Assembly (NCBI RefSeq): GCF_944388875.1
Contig: NZ_CALXKQ010000014.1
Span: forward strand, 1 to 64,000
Source: an uncultured Brachyspira sp.
Lineage (GTDB): Bacteria > Spirochaetota > Brachyspiria > Brachyspirales > Brachyspiraceae
Direction of reading: 5' to 3'
DNA: 64,000 nucleotides
Part shown: piece by piece, positions 25,608 through 35,443 of the stretch
Position numbering within the stretch: position 1 is the first letter of the stretch
Layout of the letters: every line of letters begins with the position of its first letter
The notes under the pieces: generated by a model
Database searches by the model: none
What the model was told of the DNA's origin: nothing
Seen by the model: the letters and a program-made list of their open reading frames with translations, nothing else
Made by a program: the position numbers and the translations under genes

Positions 25608-28600
25608 ATGTGTGTTAGGGAAAACTATATAGATGATATTTTTAAAAATCATTCTTATAAAGAAAATATAAAAAAATACGTATTCAATGAAATTGAGAAT
25701 ATAGATTTCAATCCGAATGAAATATCATACAGTATATCAAATGATCATAGTATATATTCAAAATTATTGGAAATTTATTTGGAAAATAAAAATGATGAAT
25801 CTTTACTAAGATTATTCAAAGTAATATCTATGCATAACATAGAAAATATATATATCTTTGAAATACTGATAATAAATATAATATCAGGTATTAGTGTAAA
25901 AGAAGCTATGTTAAAATGTATATCATTAGAGAAAATAGTAAATTGGAATAGAGAATATAAAAAACATTCATACAGAGTAAATCCTATATCGAATGAAATT
26001 ATGAATGCCAAGATGCATATATCTATTTATTATTACTATGCCAAAAAATATTTCCCAAATGAAACTGAAGAATATATGGAAAGCGTATGCAATTCTAATG
26101 CTGATGAAATAATAGAAGAGTATAAAGATAATATATTAATTGCTTTGATGGCAATATCTGTAAAAATATACTATGGCGATTATACTAAAATAGATAAAAT
26201 ATTAGAATATTCTGATAAAATTGATTATTTAGATTATATGCTCTCTTTAATGCTGATAATAGATTTGGATGACAGGCTAAAAAATAAATTTATAGAACTA
26301 TTTGAAAATAATCTTCCTAACAAAAATAATGATCTGCTTATAAATTTGGCTTATTTAATAAGAATATTTTTCCTAATAAGAAAGAGCTTCAGCAAAAAGT
26401 TAGAAAGTAAAAACTTCAATGAATTTTTAAATTATTTGGATGAGCTTAATATAGCTAAATACTTTATATTCCTAATTAAATACCTAGATTATAATGTATT
26501 AATGAATTCAAATAAAATATTTGAAGGAGTAAAACATTTATATGAAAACGATAAATCATCATTTTATGAGCTGTATGAAATATTAAAACATGTTCATATA
26601 CCATATATAATAGAATTAAAAGTGGTACTAACATGTACTCTTTTAAGTATGAATGATGAAAAGGCTGATATAACTATATTAAATAATAATGTAAATTATT
26701 TTATTTTTAATATAAAAAGAGAATTGGAAAAAATATATAATATAAAAGGTAATGATATATTTGAGGTATTATCAAACGAAAATATAGACAAATATAATAT
26801 ATCCATTGAATTAAGTAATGAATTAATATTTTCAGTAAAAATTATAGTTATAATGTATGATTATAATGAAAATGCAAGAAAGGTTGTAAGAGCATTATTA
26901 AAATCTCTGCCTTATAATTTAGCTATACCAATAATGATAAAGGAAAGAAAACAATTCTTTAATATCAAGCTTAAAGATATACTGGAGTATTTACAAGGAT
27001 ACGAATTAGATTTAAAAGATTTGATAATTACGTATTTATATACCTACCCTATATACATATTCAATCCGAAATACATATTAAACATAGTTAATAAAAATAC
27101 TGATTATATAGTTAATATGTTTAATGATAAGGTATTTCTAAAGGCTGTATCTCATAAAAGTTATGCATTAATAGATTTTTTAGAGCTTTTATACAGAAAA
27201 GATAAGGCAGGGTTAACTAATTATTCTATACTTTGTTATGTACTGCATTTGAAAAATAAAGATATTATAAAATGTGCCTTAGATTTAATAGAAAAAGACG
27301 AGTACAATTCAAGAAGCTATGTAGAAAACAGTATACATGCCTATAGAGAAGATGTACAATTCGAATTAAAACGTATCATAAAAAAATGGAATTATAACAG
27401 AAAAGGATTTAAATTTCATTCCATAGACGAAATAAATCAGTATATAGATGATTATTATGAAGATAAATACGAATACTTAATTGACTTTATAGATGAAGCC
27501 TTAATAAGCAATGTTACCTTAAAAAAGGATGATAATACAAAAGTTCCTGTAAAAGTATTAAAATATATATTATTAGAATATATGCTTCTTAAAGAGCCTT
27601 ACAGAATAAAAGATGCAGACAGTATGATAGCTTTATTTAATATAGATTCTGTTAGAAATACTTTTGAAAATATATACAGATATTGGATAGACAGCGGTTC
27701 AAAAGAAGAAAATAAAAATATAATTATACCATATTGTATTTATGGTAATTATAATCAGATAGTAAGCATGTATGATAGAATAGAATATTGGCATGATAAT
27801 TTCAAATCATCTTTAGCTTCGTATATAGTGCCTGCAATAGCTATGAATGGGGATAAATTTGCTTTGATGATAATAAATAATATCATATACATGTCCAAAA
27901 ACAAACAGCTAAAAACCGCCGCAAAAGAATCATTCAAAAAAGCGGCAGAATGTTTGGGTGTTCCTGTGGATAATCTATTTGATAAAGTTCTTCCTAATTT
28001 GGGTTTTAATATAGAGAGAAATAAAATAATAGACTATGGAAACAGAAGTTTTACACTTCAGCTTTTAAGCGATGCATATTTAGAAATTATAGATGATGAT
28101 AATCATAAAATATTAAAAGAACTTCCTGAAGCAGAAGAAAGCGATGATAAGCTAAAAGTAGAAGAAGCTAAAAGAAAATTTACAGAAACAAAAAATGCAC
28201 TTGAAGCCATTATATCATATCAAACTCAAAAATTAAAAAAAGTACTTTTAAATGGAAGGAAATGGGATTATCAAACATTTTTTGAAGTTTTCGTAGAAAA
28301 TCCAGTTATGCAGTATTTTACTTTAGCATTTGTTTGGGGAGTATATGATGAAGAAGGTAAATTAATAGATACTTTCAGATATATGGAAGACGGTTCATTA
28401 TCTTCTATAGATGAAGATTTATATGAACTTCCAAAAGAAGTACATTCTAAAAACTATATAACATTATTTCATCCTGTAGATGCTGAAGAAGAGTATGTAA
28501 AAAAATGGATAAACCAATTAGAGTTATACGAGATAAATCAGCCTATAGAACAAATAAAATTGGAAAGATATATTTTAGAAGAAAGACATGTTGAAAATAA

Positions 28601-28904
28601 TGCTGTGATGGTATTTCATGGTAAAAAGATATCAGAGAAATATATAGAAGAATTGTCTAAGGATTTAGATATAAAAACTAATTATTATGATGAAAATGTA
28701 TCCTATTATATATTAGATGATATATTAAAAATAGTATGCGAAATTAATTGTGTAGCTTATGATGAAGACATAATAATAGACAATATAAAATTTTATAAAC
28801 TTGAAGAACATAATTCATTTAAAACATTAATAAATCCTTTTGCAATAACACCTAGATTTATAAGTACTATTTTGCATTATTTAGAACTTGGATTTTATGA
28901 TTAA
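25608..28904 (+). CDS. Large DUF4132-like protein
   Basis: A 1098-residue cytoplasmic protein without signal or membrane segments. The N-terminal two thirds are helical and HEAT-like. The C-terminal part (about 865-1000), with KVLLNGRKWDYQTFFEVFVENPVMQYFTLAFVWG and LFHPVDAEEEYVKKWINQLELYEINQP, resembles the DUF4132/MolR-YehI family, whose function is not established. It ends 5 bases before rpoN, so it is likely the first gene of the sigma-54 cluster or at least cotranscribed with it. Family assignment is from recalled motif resemblance. Confidence 0.65.
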   Translation: MCVRENYIDDIFKNHSYKENIKKYVFNEIENIDFNPNEISYSISNDHSIYSKLLEIYLENKNDESLLRLFKVISMHNIENIYIFEILIINIISGISVKEAMLKCISLEKIVNWNREYKKHSYRVNPISNEIMNAKMHISIYYYYAKKYFPNETEEYMESVCNSNADEIIEEYKDNILIALMAISVKIYYGDYTKIDKILEYSDKIDYLDYMLSLMLIIDLDDRLKNKFIELFENNLPNKNNDLLINLAYLIRIFFLIRKSFSKKLESKNFNEFLNYLDELNIAKYFIFLIKYLDYNVLMNSNKIFEGVKHLYENDKSSFYELYEILKHVHIPYIIELKVVLTCTLLSMNDEKADITILNNNVNYFIFNIKRELEKIYNIKGNDIFEVLSNENIDKYNISIELSNELIFSVKIIVIMYDYNENARKVVRALLKSLPYNLAIPIMIKERKQFFNIKLKDILEYLQGYELDLKDLIITYLYTYPIYIFNPKYILNIVNKNTDYIVNMFNDKVFLKAVSHKSYALIDFLELLYRKDKAGLTNYSILCYVLHLKNKDIIKCALDLIEKDEYNSRSYVENSIHAYREDVQFELKRIIKKWNYNRKGFKFHSIDEINQYIDDYYEDKYEYLIDFIDEALISNVTLKKDDNTKVPVKVLKYILLEYMLLKEPYRIKDADSMIALFNIDSVRNTFENIYRYWIDSGSKEENKNIIIPYCIYGNYNQIVSMYDRIEYWHDNFKSSLASYIVPAIAMNGDKFALMIINNIIYMSKNKQLKTAAKESFKKAAECLGVPVDNLFDKVLPNLGFNIERNKIIDYGNRSFTLQLLSDAYLEIIDDDNHKILKELPEAEESDDKLKVEEAKRKFTETKNALEAIISYQTQKLKKVLLNGRKWDYQTFFEVFVENPVMQYFTLAFVWGVYDEEGKLIDTFRYMEDGSLSSIDEDLYELPKEVHSKNYITLFHPVDAEEEYVKKWINQLELYEINQPIEQIKLERYILEERHVENNAVMVFHGKKISEKYIEELSKDLDIKTNYYDENVSYYILDDILKIVCEINCVAYDEDIIIDNIKFYKLEEHNSFKTLINPFAITPRFISTILHYLELGFYD

Positions 28905-28909
28905 TAATT

Positions 28910-30208
28910 ATGGCATTATCAACTAATACATCAATAAGAACAGCTATAAGAAATGATTTAAGACTTAACAGCCAGACTAGACTTTGGCTTGATGTAATAT
29001 CAATGCCTGCAATAGAACTGAAAGAAAAAATAGAAAAGGCTATGGAAGAAAATCCATTTTTGGAATATGATGTAAAAGATTTTAAAAGTTCAAAATCATC
29101 ATCTTTAGATATAGATTCCATAATAGAAAATACAGCACAAAATGAAAAAGAAAGCCTATTTTCTCATTTAAAAAGCCAATTAGATATAATACTTGATAAT
29201 AAAAAGGATATAGACCTAGCAGAACATATATGCAGCTTTATAAATCAAGACGGATATTTAACTAATAGTTCCGATGAAATATCAAACATATTGAATGCCG
29301 ATATACAGAAAGTAGAAAAAATAATATCAATAATAAAAACATTAGACCCTATAGGAGTGGCAGCGAAAAATATAAATGAATGCCTATCAACTCAATTAAA
29401 ATTTAAGAAGCAGGAAAGCGAAGAAAAAGATAAAATCATATTCGATATAGCCATACAAATAGTAGAAAATTATTTAGATGATCTCTCCAAAAAAAACTAT
29501 AAATATATAGCATCAAGTATGGAAATAGATGAAAGTACTGTATTAAAAGCTCTTAAATTGATACAAACTTTAGAACCGTATCCAGCAAGAGAATATGATA
29601 CAGCCATGACTAAATATATAGTTCCAGAATTATTTATTTTTAAAGAAAATGATGTGTGGCTAGTAAAAACTGATGAAACTTTTATAGCCCCCTTGAAAAT
29701 TAGTAAAAAATATATTAAACTATTAAATAGAGAAACAAATAAAGATAGTGTAAACTTTTTGAAAGAAAAGAAAAAAGAGGCTGAGAGTTTAATTAATGCT
29801 TCAAATGAAAGAAAAAAGACATTATTAAAAATAGGAGAAAATCTGCTAAAGCTTCAAATTGATTTTTTTGAGTATGGAAAAGAGTTTATAAAGCCATTAA
29901 CTTTAAAAGATATGTCTTTGGAAGTTAATTTAAGCGAATCTACTATAAGTAGAATAGCTAACGGCAAATATCTTAATACTGTATGGGGTACTTTTTCTAT
30001 AAAATATTTTTTCTCTAGAGCTGTAAATGGCGGGCTTGGTTCTAGGTCTGTAAAAGAAATTATTAAAAGAATTATAGAAAACTCTCCAGCAAAATTGAGT
30101 GATGAAAAGATTAGATTAATACTTAAAAGCGAGGGAATAGAAATTTCCAGAAGAACGGTAGCTAAATACAGAAAAAGTATGAATCTTCTTTCATCAAGAT
30201 TTAGATAA
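28910..30208 (+). CDS. rpoN: RNA polymerase sigma-54 factor RpoN
   Basis: Sigma-54 recognises -24/-12 promoters and needs AAA+ activators. The 432 residues show region I (RLNSQTRLWLDVISMPAIELKEKIEKAMEENPFLEYD), the core-binding region (DPIGVAAKNINECL ... LEPYPAREY), the helix-turn-helix (LTLKDMSLEVNLSESTISRIANGKYLNTVWG) and the RpoN box SRRTVAKYRKSM near the C-terminus. It lies upstream of hpf, ptsN and hprK, an arrangement known from many bacteria. No bacterial enhancer-binding protein is in this window. Confidence 0.96.
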   Translation: MALSTNTSIRTAIRNDLRLNSQTRLWLDVISMPAIELKEKIEKAMEENPFLEYDVKDFKSSKSSSLDIDSIIENTAQNEKESLFSHLKSQLDIILDNKKDIDLAEHICSFINQDGYLTNSSDEISNILNADIQKVEKIISIIKTLDPIGVAAKNINECLSTQLKFKKQESEEKDKIIFDIAIQIVENYLDDLSKKNYKYIASSMEIDESTVLKALKLIQTLEPYPAREYDTAMTKYIVPELFIFKENDVWLVKTDETFIAPLKISKKYIKLLNRETNKDSVNFLKEKKKEAESLINASNERKKTLLKIGENLLKLQIDFFEYGKEFIKPLTLKDMSLEVNLSESTISRIANGKYLNTVWGTFSIKYFFSRAVNGGLGSRSVKEIIKRIIENSPAKLSDEKIRLILKSEGIEISRRTVAKYRKSMNLLSSRFR

Positions 30209-30222
30209 TTAAAGGAGAATTT

Positions 30223-30999
30223 ATGCATCAAAATATTATTGGAAAGAATGTAAGAATTACTAAAAACGTTAAAGAACATATAGCAAACAAGATGCAAAAT
30301 ATAAAAATTCATGCTGACAGAATAATAGATGCTAATATTATATGTGAGCACATGCATGGAGAATATACAGTGCAAGGAACTATAGCTTTTGGAAAAAAAG
30401 TTTTCCATGATAAAGAAAAAGAAAAAGATTTATATGTGGCAATAGATGCTATGTTTCAAAAAATAGAAAGAGAAATAAGAAAATCTAAAGAAAGAAACAT
30501 AGACAGAAGTCAAAGAGCTGTTGTAGATAAAGGAGTTCAGCCTGATGACGGCGATGAAAATGCTTATTCTATTAACTCTGTAGGAATATATGAAAAACCA
30601 TTGGATGAATTAGATGCTGTACTTCATTTTAATGCTGATAAAAAGCCATATATGGCATATTTGCCTATTAAACAAGGAGATGATTTATACAGCATAAAAA
30701 TAGGAAAACATCCCGTATTCCTATTTAAAGGTGATAACAATAAAGTATTGGAAGTGTATTATAATGATGAATCTTGGAATATAGATGAAGTAAGCGTAAC
30801 TGCTGATAACAATATTGATGCTAGTAAAAGCGAAGATTACATCATCAAAGAATACAATGTCAGTGAAGCTGTTACATATTTAACAGATAATCCTGATAAA
30901 AAATTTGTTGTTTATATCAGCAGCATCACAGACAGAGCAGAAGCTATATATAAAGAATCTGATAGTTCTTTTGTATTAATAAGAATGTTTGATATTTAA
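30223..30999 (+). CDS. hpf: Long ribosome hibernation-promoting factor, extended
   Basis: The N-terminal domain (1-100) is the HPF/YfiA ribosome-binding fold (GKNVRITKNVKEHIANKMQNI ... YVAIDAMFQKIEREIRKSKER). The C-terminal segment (206-256, EYNVSEAVTYLTDNPDKKFVVY) matches the dimerisation domain used to form 100S ribosomes. Between them (about 120-200, KPLDELDAVLHFNADKKPYMAYLP) is an extra segment that looks like a diverged second copy of that domain. At 258 residues it is longer than typical long HPF (about 180-200). It is 14 bases after rpoN with GGAG before ATG. Confidence 0.88.
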   Translation: MHQNIIGKNVRITKNVKEHIANKMQNIKIHADRIIDANIICEHMHGEYTVQGTIAFGKKVFHDKEKEKDLYVAIDAMFQKIEREIRKSKERNIDRSQRAVVDKGVQPDDGDENAYSINSVGIYEKPLDELDAVLHFNADKKPYMAYLPIKQGDDLYSIKIGKHPVFLFKGDNNKVLEVYYNDESWNIDEVSVTADNNIDASKSEDYIIKEYNVSEAVTYLTDNPDKKFVVYISSITDRAEAIYKESDSSFVLIRMFDI

Positions 31000-31037
31000 T
31001 AAAATATAATGATAAAACCATTTTGGAGGGATATAAT

Positions 31038-31502
31038 ATGAGTTTAATAGATTACATAGATAAAGAATCTATAATGATAGATGTGCAAGAAACGGAAAAA
31101 GAAAACCTTCTCTCTAAAATGGTTGAAAGGTTAAATAGCTGCGGTCTTCTTTTAAATAAAGATGAGGCTGAACATGCTATCATGGCTAGAGAACAGCTAA
31201 TGAGTACTGGGGTTGGAAACGGGATTGCTATACCGCATGCTAAAACAGATGCTGTAAAATCTATCATTCTAAGTGTTGCTACCATAAAAAATGGTATTAA
31301 CTATAAATCCGTTGATAAGAAAAAAGTATTTGCTGTATTTATGCTGCTTGCTCCTAGAGATTCAGCTAGTGAAAATTTAAAAGTTCTTACAGCAATAGCA
31401 AAAATATTAAGAGATAATCCGCATTTCTTGGAAAAACTTATAAATGCTGAAAAAGCGGATGAAGTAATGGAACTTATCGCTAAAGAGGAAATAAAAATAT
31501 AA
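31038..31502 (+). CDS. ptsN: PTS EIIA-like nitrogen-regulatory protein PtsN
   Basis: A 154-residue EIIA-fructose/mannitol-type domain. The phosphorylatable His67 lies in GNGIAIPHAKT. In other bacteria it takes phosphate from NPr or HPr and regulates K+, nitrogen and stress functions rather than sugar uptake. The ATG is preceded by GGAGGG; an in-frame TTG at 31023 is not needed. Its stop shares the last base with the hprK start (TAATG), indicating coupled translation. Confidence 0.93.
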   Translation: MSLIDYIDKESIMIDVQETEKENLLSKMVERLNSCGLLLNKDEAEHAIMAREQLMSTGVGNGIAIPHAKTDAVKSIILSVATIKNGINYKSVDKKKVFAVFMLLAPRDSASENLKVLTAIAKILRDNPHFLEKLINAEKADEVMELIAKEEIKI

Positions 31503-32467
31503 TGCCTAAAATATCTGTAAAAAAATTTCTTGACCTTAATGAAACAAAAAATAACTTCCTGAAAATAAGGCGTTTGACTGGATTAGTTGGAATGGAAAAT
31601 GAAATAGTTGGTTATGAAATTAACAGACCAGGTATGGCATTATTCAAATATTTTAAAGATTTTGCATATAATAGGATACAAATATTCGGAAAAGGTGAAG
31701 GAAACTATGTTGTAACTCTTGATGAGGAAAACAAAATAGATGTATTTGAAGATATGCTAAGCTACCATATTCCTATATGTATATTTACCTATAATCTTAC
31801 TCCGCCTGAATCATTTTTAGAAATAGCGAAAAGAAATAATATATGCGTTATAATAAGCGAATTAACCACTTCTGAAATGATTAGATCTATAGAAGCATTG
31901 ATTGAAGATGAGTTTGTAGAATCATTTACTATCCATGGAGGTCTTGTAGAAGTATTCGGAGTGGGAGTTTTAATATTAGGAAAAAGCGGAGTAGGAAAAA
32001 GCGAGGCTACATTAGAACTTATATCAAAGGGGCATAGATTAATATCTGATGATACTGTTGAGTTTAGAAAATTAAAAGACGGCAGAATTATAGGAAAGAA
32101 AAATGAGTTTATAAAGCATAATATGGAAGTGAGAGGAATCGGAGTAGTAGATATAAGCAGGCTGTCTGGAATGAGTGCAATAAGAGATAAGAAAAGACTT
32201 GATTTGGTTATAGAGCTTGAACATTGGAAAGATGATGAACAGTATGACAGAATGGGGTTATTTGATAAAACTTATAATATATTAAATACTGAAGTTCCTT
32301 ATCTCAAAATACCTGTACGTTCTGGAAGAAATATATGTATTTTGATAGAAACTGCTGCTAAAAACTTCCGTTTAAAAGAGATGGGTTATAATAGTGCAAA
32401 AGAATTGGATAAAGCATTAATAGCACAAATCGAAAAGAAAAAAGAAGACAATAAATCAAAGCAGTAA
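31502..32467 (+). CDS. hprK: HPr kinase/phosphorylase
   Basis: Phosphorylates and dephosphorylates HPr on Ser46 according to energy state. The 321 residues show the family layout: an N-terminal receptor-like domain, Walker A GKSGVGKS (160-167), LISDDTVEFRK, EVRGIGVVDI and the K3 loop RSGRNICILIETAAKNFRL. The gene is last in the rpoN cluster and its 3' end overlaps the convergent ABC ATPase gene by 12 bases. HPr itself is not in the window. Confidence 0.95.
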   Translation: MPKISVKKFLDLNETKNNFLKIRRLTGLVGMENEIVGYEINRPGMALFKYFKDFAYNRIQIFGKGEGNYVVTLDEENKIDVFEDMLSYHIPICIFTYNLTPPESFLEIAKRNNICVIISELTTSEMIRSIEALIEDEFVESFTIHGGLVEVFGVGVLILGKSGVGKSEATLELISKGHRLISDDTVEFRKLKDGRIIGKKNEFIKHNMEVRGIGVVDISRLSGMSAIRDKKRLDLVIELEHWKDDEQYDRMGLFDKTYNILNTEVPYLKIPVRSGRNICILIETAAKNFRLKEMGYNSAKELDKALIAQIEKKKEDNKSKQ

Positions 32468-33448
32468 ACAAGACGCACTATGATTATCATTCACATTTTC
32501 TAACTTAGGAACAATATTTTTGCATTCTTCTTTAGCATATATGCATCTTGTATGAAATCTGCATCCTGACGGAATATCGGAAGCATTAGGTATTTCTCCT
32601 TTAATAGGAAGCTCTTTTATTATGTTAACTCTTCCTGATGAAGCATCTGGAACTGCAGCAATTAAAGCCTTTGTGTATGGGTGTTTAGGATTATCTATTA
32701 TTTCATCAGCATCCCCTATTTCAACTATACTGCCTAAATACATAACGGCTATTCTATCGGCAAAATATCTGGCAGTTGATAAATCATGTGTAATATATAT
32801 ATAACTTAAATTCTTTTCTATTTGAAGTTCTTTCATCATATAAAGAATTTCTGCTCTGGTAGATAAATCTATCATTGATACAGGCTCATCAGCAACAACC
32901 AATTTAGGATTAAGTATTAAAGCCCTTGCAGTAGCTATTCTCTGACGCTGTCCACCTGAAAGCATGTGAGGATAACGATCCATAAACTCTTCAGGCGGAT
33001 TAATCTTAACATCTTTTAATGCCTTTATAACCATTTCATCATAAACTTTTTCATCGCCGTCAATATTATGAATATAAAGAGGTTCTTTTAATACATCTTT
33101 TATCTTAAATCTTGGATTCATAGAAGCATAAGGGTCTTGAAATATCATTTGAACATTTCTTCTGTATGCCGCTGTTTCTTCCTTATTAAAATCATTTATA
33201 TTTTCATTTTCAAATATTATACTTCCTGATGTAGGCTCTATCAATTTCATTACGAGTTTTCCTATAGTGGTTTTACCGCTTCCTGATTCGCCTATTAAAG
33301 CAAGTATCTCTCCCCTTTTTACTTCAATACTCACATCATCAACGGCCTTAATATCTTTAGTTTTTTTCATTAAGGATTCTATGATATTTGCATGAGGATG
33401 AAAGTATTTCTTTACATTTTCTAATTTTAATATAATATTTTCATTCAT
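32456..33448 (-). CDS. oppF: Peptide ABC transporter ATPase, OppF/DppF type
   Basis: An ABC ATPase of a di/oligopeptide importer: Walker A GESGSGKTT, signature LSGGQRQRI, Walker B LVVADEPVSMID, and the C-terminal oligopeptide-type extension with GCRFHTRCIYAKEEC. Length 330 residues is typical. It pairs with the OppD-like ATPase 21 bases upstream; both would act on the cytoplasmic face of one transporter. Permeases and the binding protein are not adjacent, so substrate is not known. Confidence 0.92.
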   Translation of the reverse strand: MNENIILKLENVKKYFHPHANIIESLMKKTKDIKAVDDVSIEVKRGEILALIGESGSGKTTIGKLVMKLIEPTSGSIIFENENINDFNKEETAAYRRNVQMIFQDPYASMNPRFKIKDVLKEPLYIHNIDGDEKVYDEMVIKALKDVKINPPEEFMDRYPHMLSGGQRQRIATARALILNPKLVVADEPVSMIDLSTRAEILYMMKELQIEKNLSYIYITHDLSTARYFADRIAVMYLGSIVEIGDADEIIDNPKHPYTKALIAAVPDASSGRVNIIKELPIKGEIPNASDIPSGCRFHTRCIYAKEECKNIVPKLENVNDNHSASCLLL

Positions 33449-33469
33449 AATATTTATTTTCCCATTCTA

Positions 33470-34429
33470 TTAATTAACTAAATGACAAGCACATAAATGA
33501 CCGTTTCCAGTATCTTTTATTATAGGCTCTTCATTTTTGCATTTATCTATGCGTTCTTTGCATCTGTCATAAAACATACATCCGCTTGGAGGATTTATCA
33601 AGTCTGGAGGAGTACCCTCTATAAACTCCAATTTACTTACAGCCTTATTTAATCTAGGAGTGGCTGCTAATAATCTTTTAGTGTATGGATGTTTTGCATT
33701 TTTATATATTTGCTCATTGTCGGCAAGCTCTGCAATTTTTCCTGCATACATTACGCATACTCTGTCTGAAATTTCAGCCTCTAATGCCAAGTCATGAGTT
33801 ATAAAAATAAATGATAAATTAAAATCTTTCTTCAATTTTTTAAGCAGATTAATTATTTGTGCCTGAACTATAACGTCCAAAGCAGTTGTAGGCTCATCCA
33901 ATATTATAAGTTTAGGTTTCAAGAATAAAGCAGCAGCTATAACAACTCTCTGCTTCATACCTCCTGAAAGTTCATGAGGATATCTGTCTGCAGCACTATA
34001 ATGAAGTCCAACATAACCTAAATACTCTTCTATGAGTTTATTAGCTTCTGATTTGCTCATATTGGTATGTCTGTTAATAGTTTCTATCATTTGGTTTCTT
34101 ATGGTGTATACTGGAGTGAGAGAATTCATAGCTCCCTGAAAAACCATAGATATTTTTGCCCATCTTATATTCTTTCTAATATATTCTTCCTTAAGCGGTA
34201 TAATATCTTCATCGTCAAGTATGATTTTTCCGCCATTATATTTACCTGGGGCAGAAGGCATTCTCAATAAAGAAGTTCCAAGACTAGTTTTTCCGCATCC
34301 AGACTCCCCTACTATACCCAAAGTTTCTCCGCCTTTTATATCAAAACTTATATCATTAATAGCTTTTACAATACCTTTTGAAGTATGATAGTACATTTTT
34401 AAATTTTCTACTTTTAATATGCTGTTCAT
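33470..34429 (-). CDS. oppD: Peptide ABC transporter ATPase, OppD/DppD type
   Basis: The partner ATPase: Walker A GESGCGKTS, signature LSGGMKQRV, Walker B LIILDEPTTALD, and a C-terminal GCMFYDRCKERIDKC motif of the oligopeptide family. 319 residues. It starts the two-gene unit. The Shine-Dalgarno is GCGGGTAATAAT. The absence of permease genes suggests that they lie elsewhere or that several transporters share the ATPases. Confidence 0.92.
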   Translation of the reverse strand: MNSILKVENLKMYYHTSKGIVKAINDISFDIKGGETLGIVGESGCGKTSLGTSLLRMPSAPGKYNGGKIILDDEDIIPLKEEYIRKNIRWAKISMVFQGAMNSLTPVYTIRNQMIETINRHTNMSKSEANKLIEEYLGYVGLHYSAADRYPHELSGGMKQRVVIAAALFLKPKLIILDEPTTALDVIVQAQIINLLKKLKKDFNLSFIFITHDLALEAEISDRVCVMYAGKIAELADNEQIYKNAKHPYTKRLLAATPRLNKAVSKLEFIEGTPPDLINPPSGCMFYDRCKERIDKCKNEEPIIKDTGNGHLCACHLVN

Positions 34430-34519
34430 ATTATTACCCGCTTAAAACAAATATATTATGTTAATTATAATATAATATTAATATTTTTACAATTAACATA
34501 ATATAAAAACTTAATAAAT

Positions 34520-34969
34520 CTAATAAATCATAGAATAAAAATGAACGCCGTTTTCTGTTTGAATATCATTGAATAATTGAACAAAACCTAATTTTTTATA
34601 AAACTCCAAAGCATAATTGCTGGATTTAACAGTATATTTATCAGATTTTAGTATATTTTTTGCCTCTTCAAATAACTGTGCCGCTATTCCCAATTTGAAA
34701 TATTTATCATCTACAAAAAGAAGCGATATATGATCATAATTAGTAATTTCAATCATACCTATTACAGCATCTTTATCATCTTTAGCAGCAAGTATTAATG
34801 ATCCTTCCATAAAAAACCTTAAACGCATGCTTTCAAATGATATAAACTTCAAAACATTATCAATACCTTCTTTAGTATCAAAACTGGAATTATATTTCAA
34901 ATATATATTTTTGGCGAGAAGTGAAATATCTTCAAGATTTTCAATCCCCGCCTTTTCAATTTTAAACAT
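34520..34969 (-). CDS. GNAT-like acetyltransferase
   Basis: A 149-residue GNAT fold: the central SLLFVDDKYFKLGIAAQLFEEAKNIL carries a degenerate acetyl-CoA loop (KLGIA in place of RGxGxG), and ALEFYKKLGFVQLF is the typical C-terminal strand. Substrate not recognised. It starts 9 bases after the thioredoxin-like gene and is probably in the same operon. Confidence 0.75.
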   Translation of the reverse strand: MFKIEKAGIENLEDISLLAKNIYLKYNSSFDTKEGIDNVLKFISFESMRLRFFMEGSLILAAKDDKDAVIGMIEITNYDHISLLFVDDKYFKLGIAAQLFEEAKNILKSDKYTVKSSNYALEFYKKLGFVQLFNDIQTENGVHFYSMIY

Positions 34970-34978
34970 AAATTAATT

Positions 34979-35338
34979 TTACTCAAATGCTTTTATTAAT
35001 CTTTGGAATGGCAAATGATTCGTATCTTTCACAAATGAACCGTTTTTATAATATCTTAAATATGGTATCAATCCATTATTCCATACAGTTTCTTTAAAAT
35101 TCATAAATGGTTCATATAATGGGCTTTGATTATACATACATATAAAAATTGTAATATCTATAGGAGATTTCTCCTCATTGGCTTTTAATTCTCTCTCTAA
35201 ACCTTTCCAATCTCCGCACCAATCCTGAGTAAATACAGCAAGAACATTTTCAGAAGCATTTTTTATATTATCGCTTACTTCTTTATTATCTATAATATAC
35301 TGCATTTCTTTTTCATTAATGTCTTTAAAAGTTATCAT
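34979..35338 (-). CDS. Thioredoxin-fold protein with single active-site Cys
   Basis: A 119-residue protein. LAVFTQDWCGDWKGLERELKANEEKSPIDITIFICMYNQ resembles the strand-helix of thioredoxins, but the CxxC is WCGDW, keeping only one Cys of the motif; a cis-Pro-like GLIPYLRYY follows. It would act as a monothiol protein or through another Cys, not as ordinary thioredoxin. It has its own promoter with an operator-like palindrome at 35367-35405. Function unknown. Confidence 0.65.
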   Translation of the reverse strand: MITFKDINEKEMQYIIDNKEVSDNIKNASENVLAVFTQDWCGDWKGLERELKANEEKSPIDITIFICMYNQSPLYEPFMNFKETVWNNGLIPYLRYYKNGSFVKDTNHLPFQRLIKAFE

Positions 35339-35366
35339 TAAATCCTCCGTTTAAATATATGTTAGA

Positions 35367-35405
35367 ATGTACGTACATCATACTATAAAAAATACTTTTT
35401 ATCAA
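35367..35405 (-). promoter_or_regulatory. Promoter and palindromic operator candidate of the thioredoxin-like gene
   Basis: On the minus strand TTGATA (35405-35400), a 17-base spacer and TATGAT (35382-35377). A perfect 12-bp palindrome ATGTACGTACAT (35367-35378) overlaps the end of the -10 box, positioned to block transcription. A GGAGG Shine-Dalgarno follows downstream. Confidence 0.55.
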
Positions 35406-35443
35406 GAAAATATTTACGATAATTATGTTAATATGGAGGTTTT

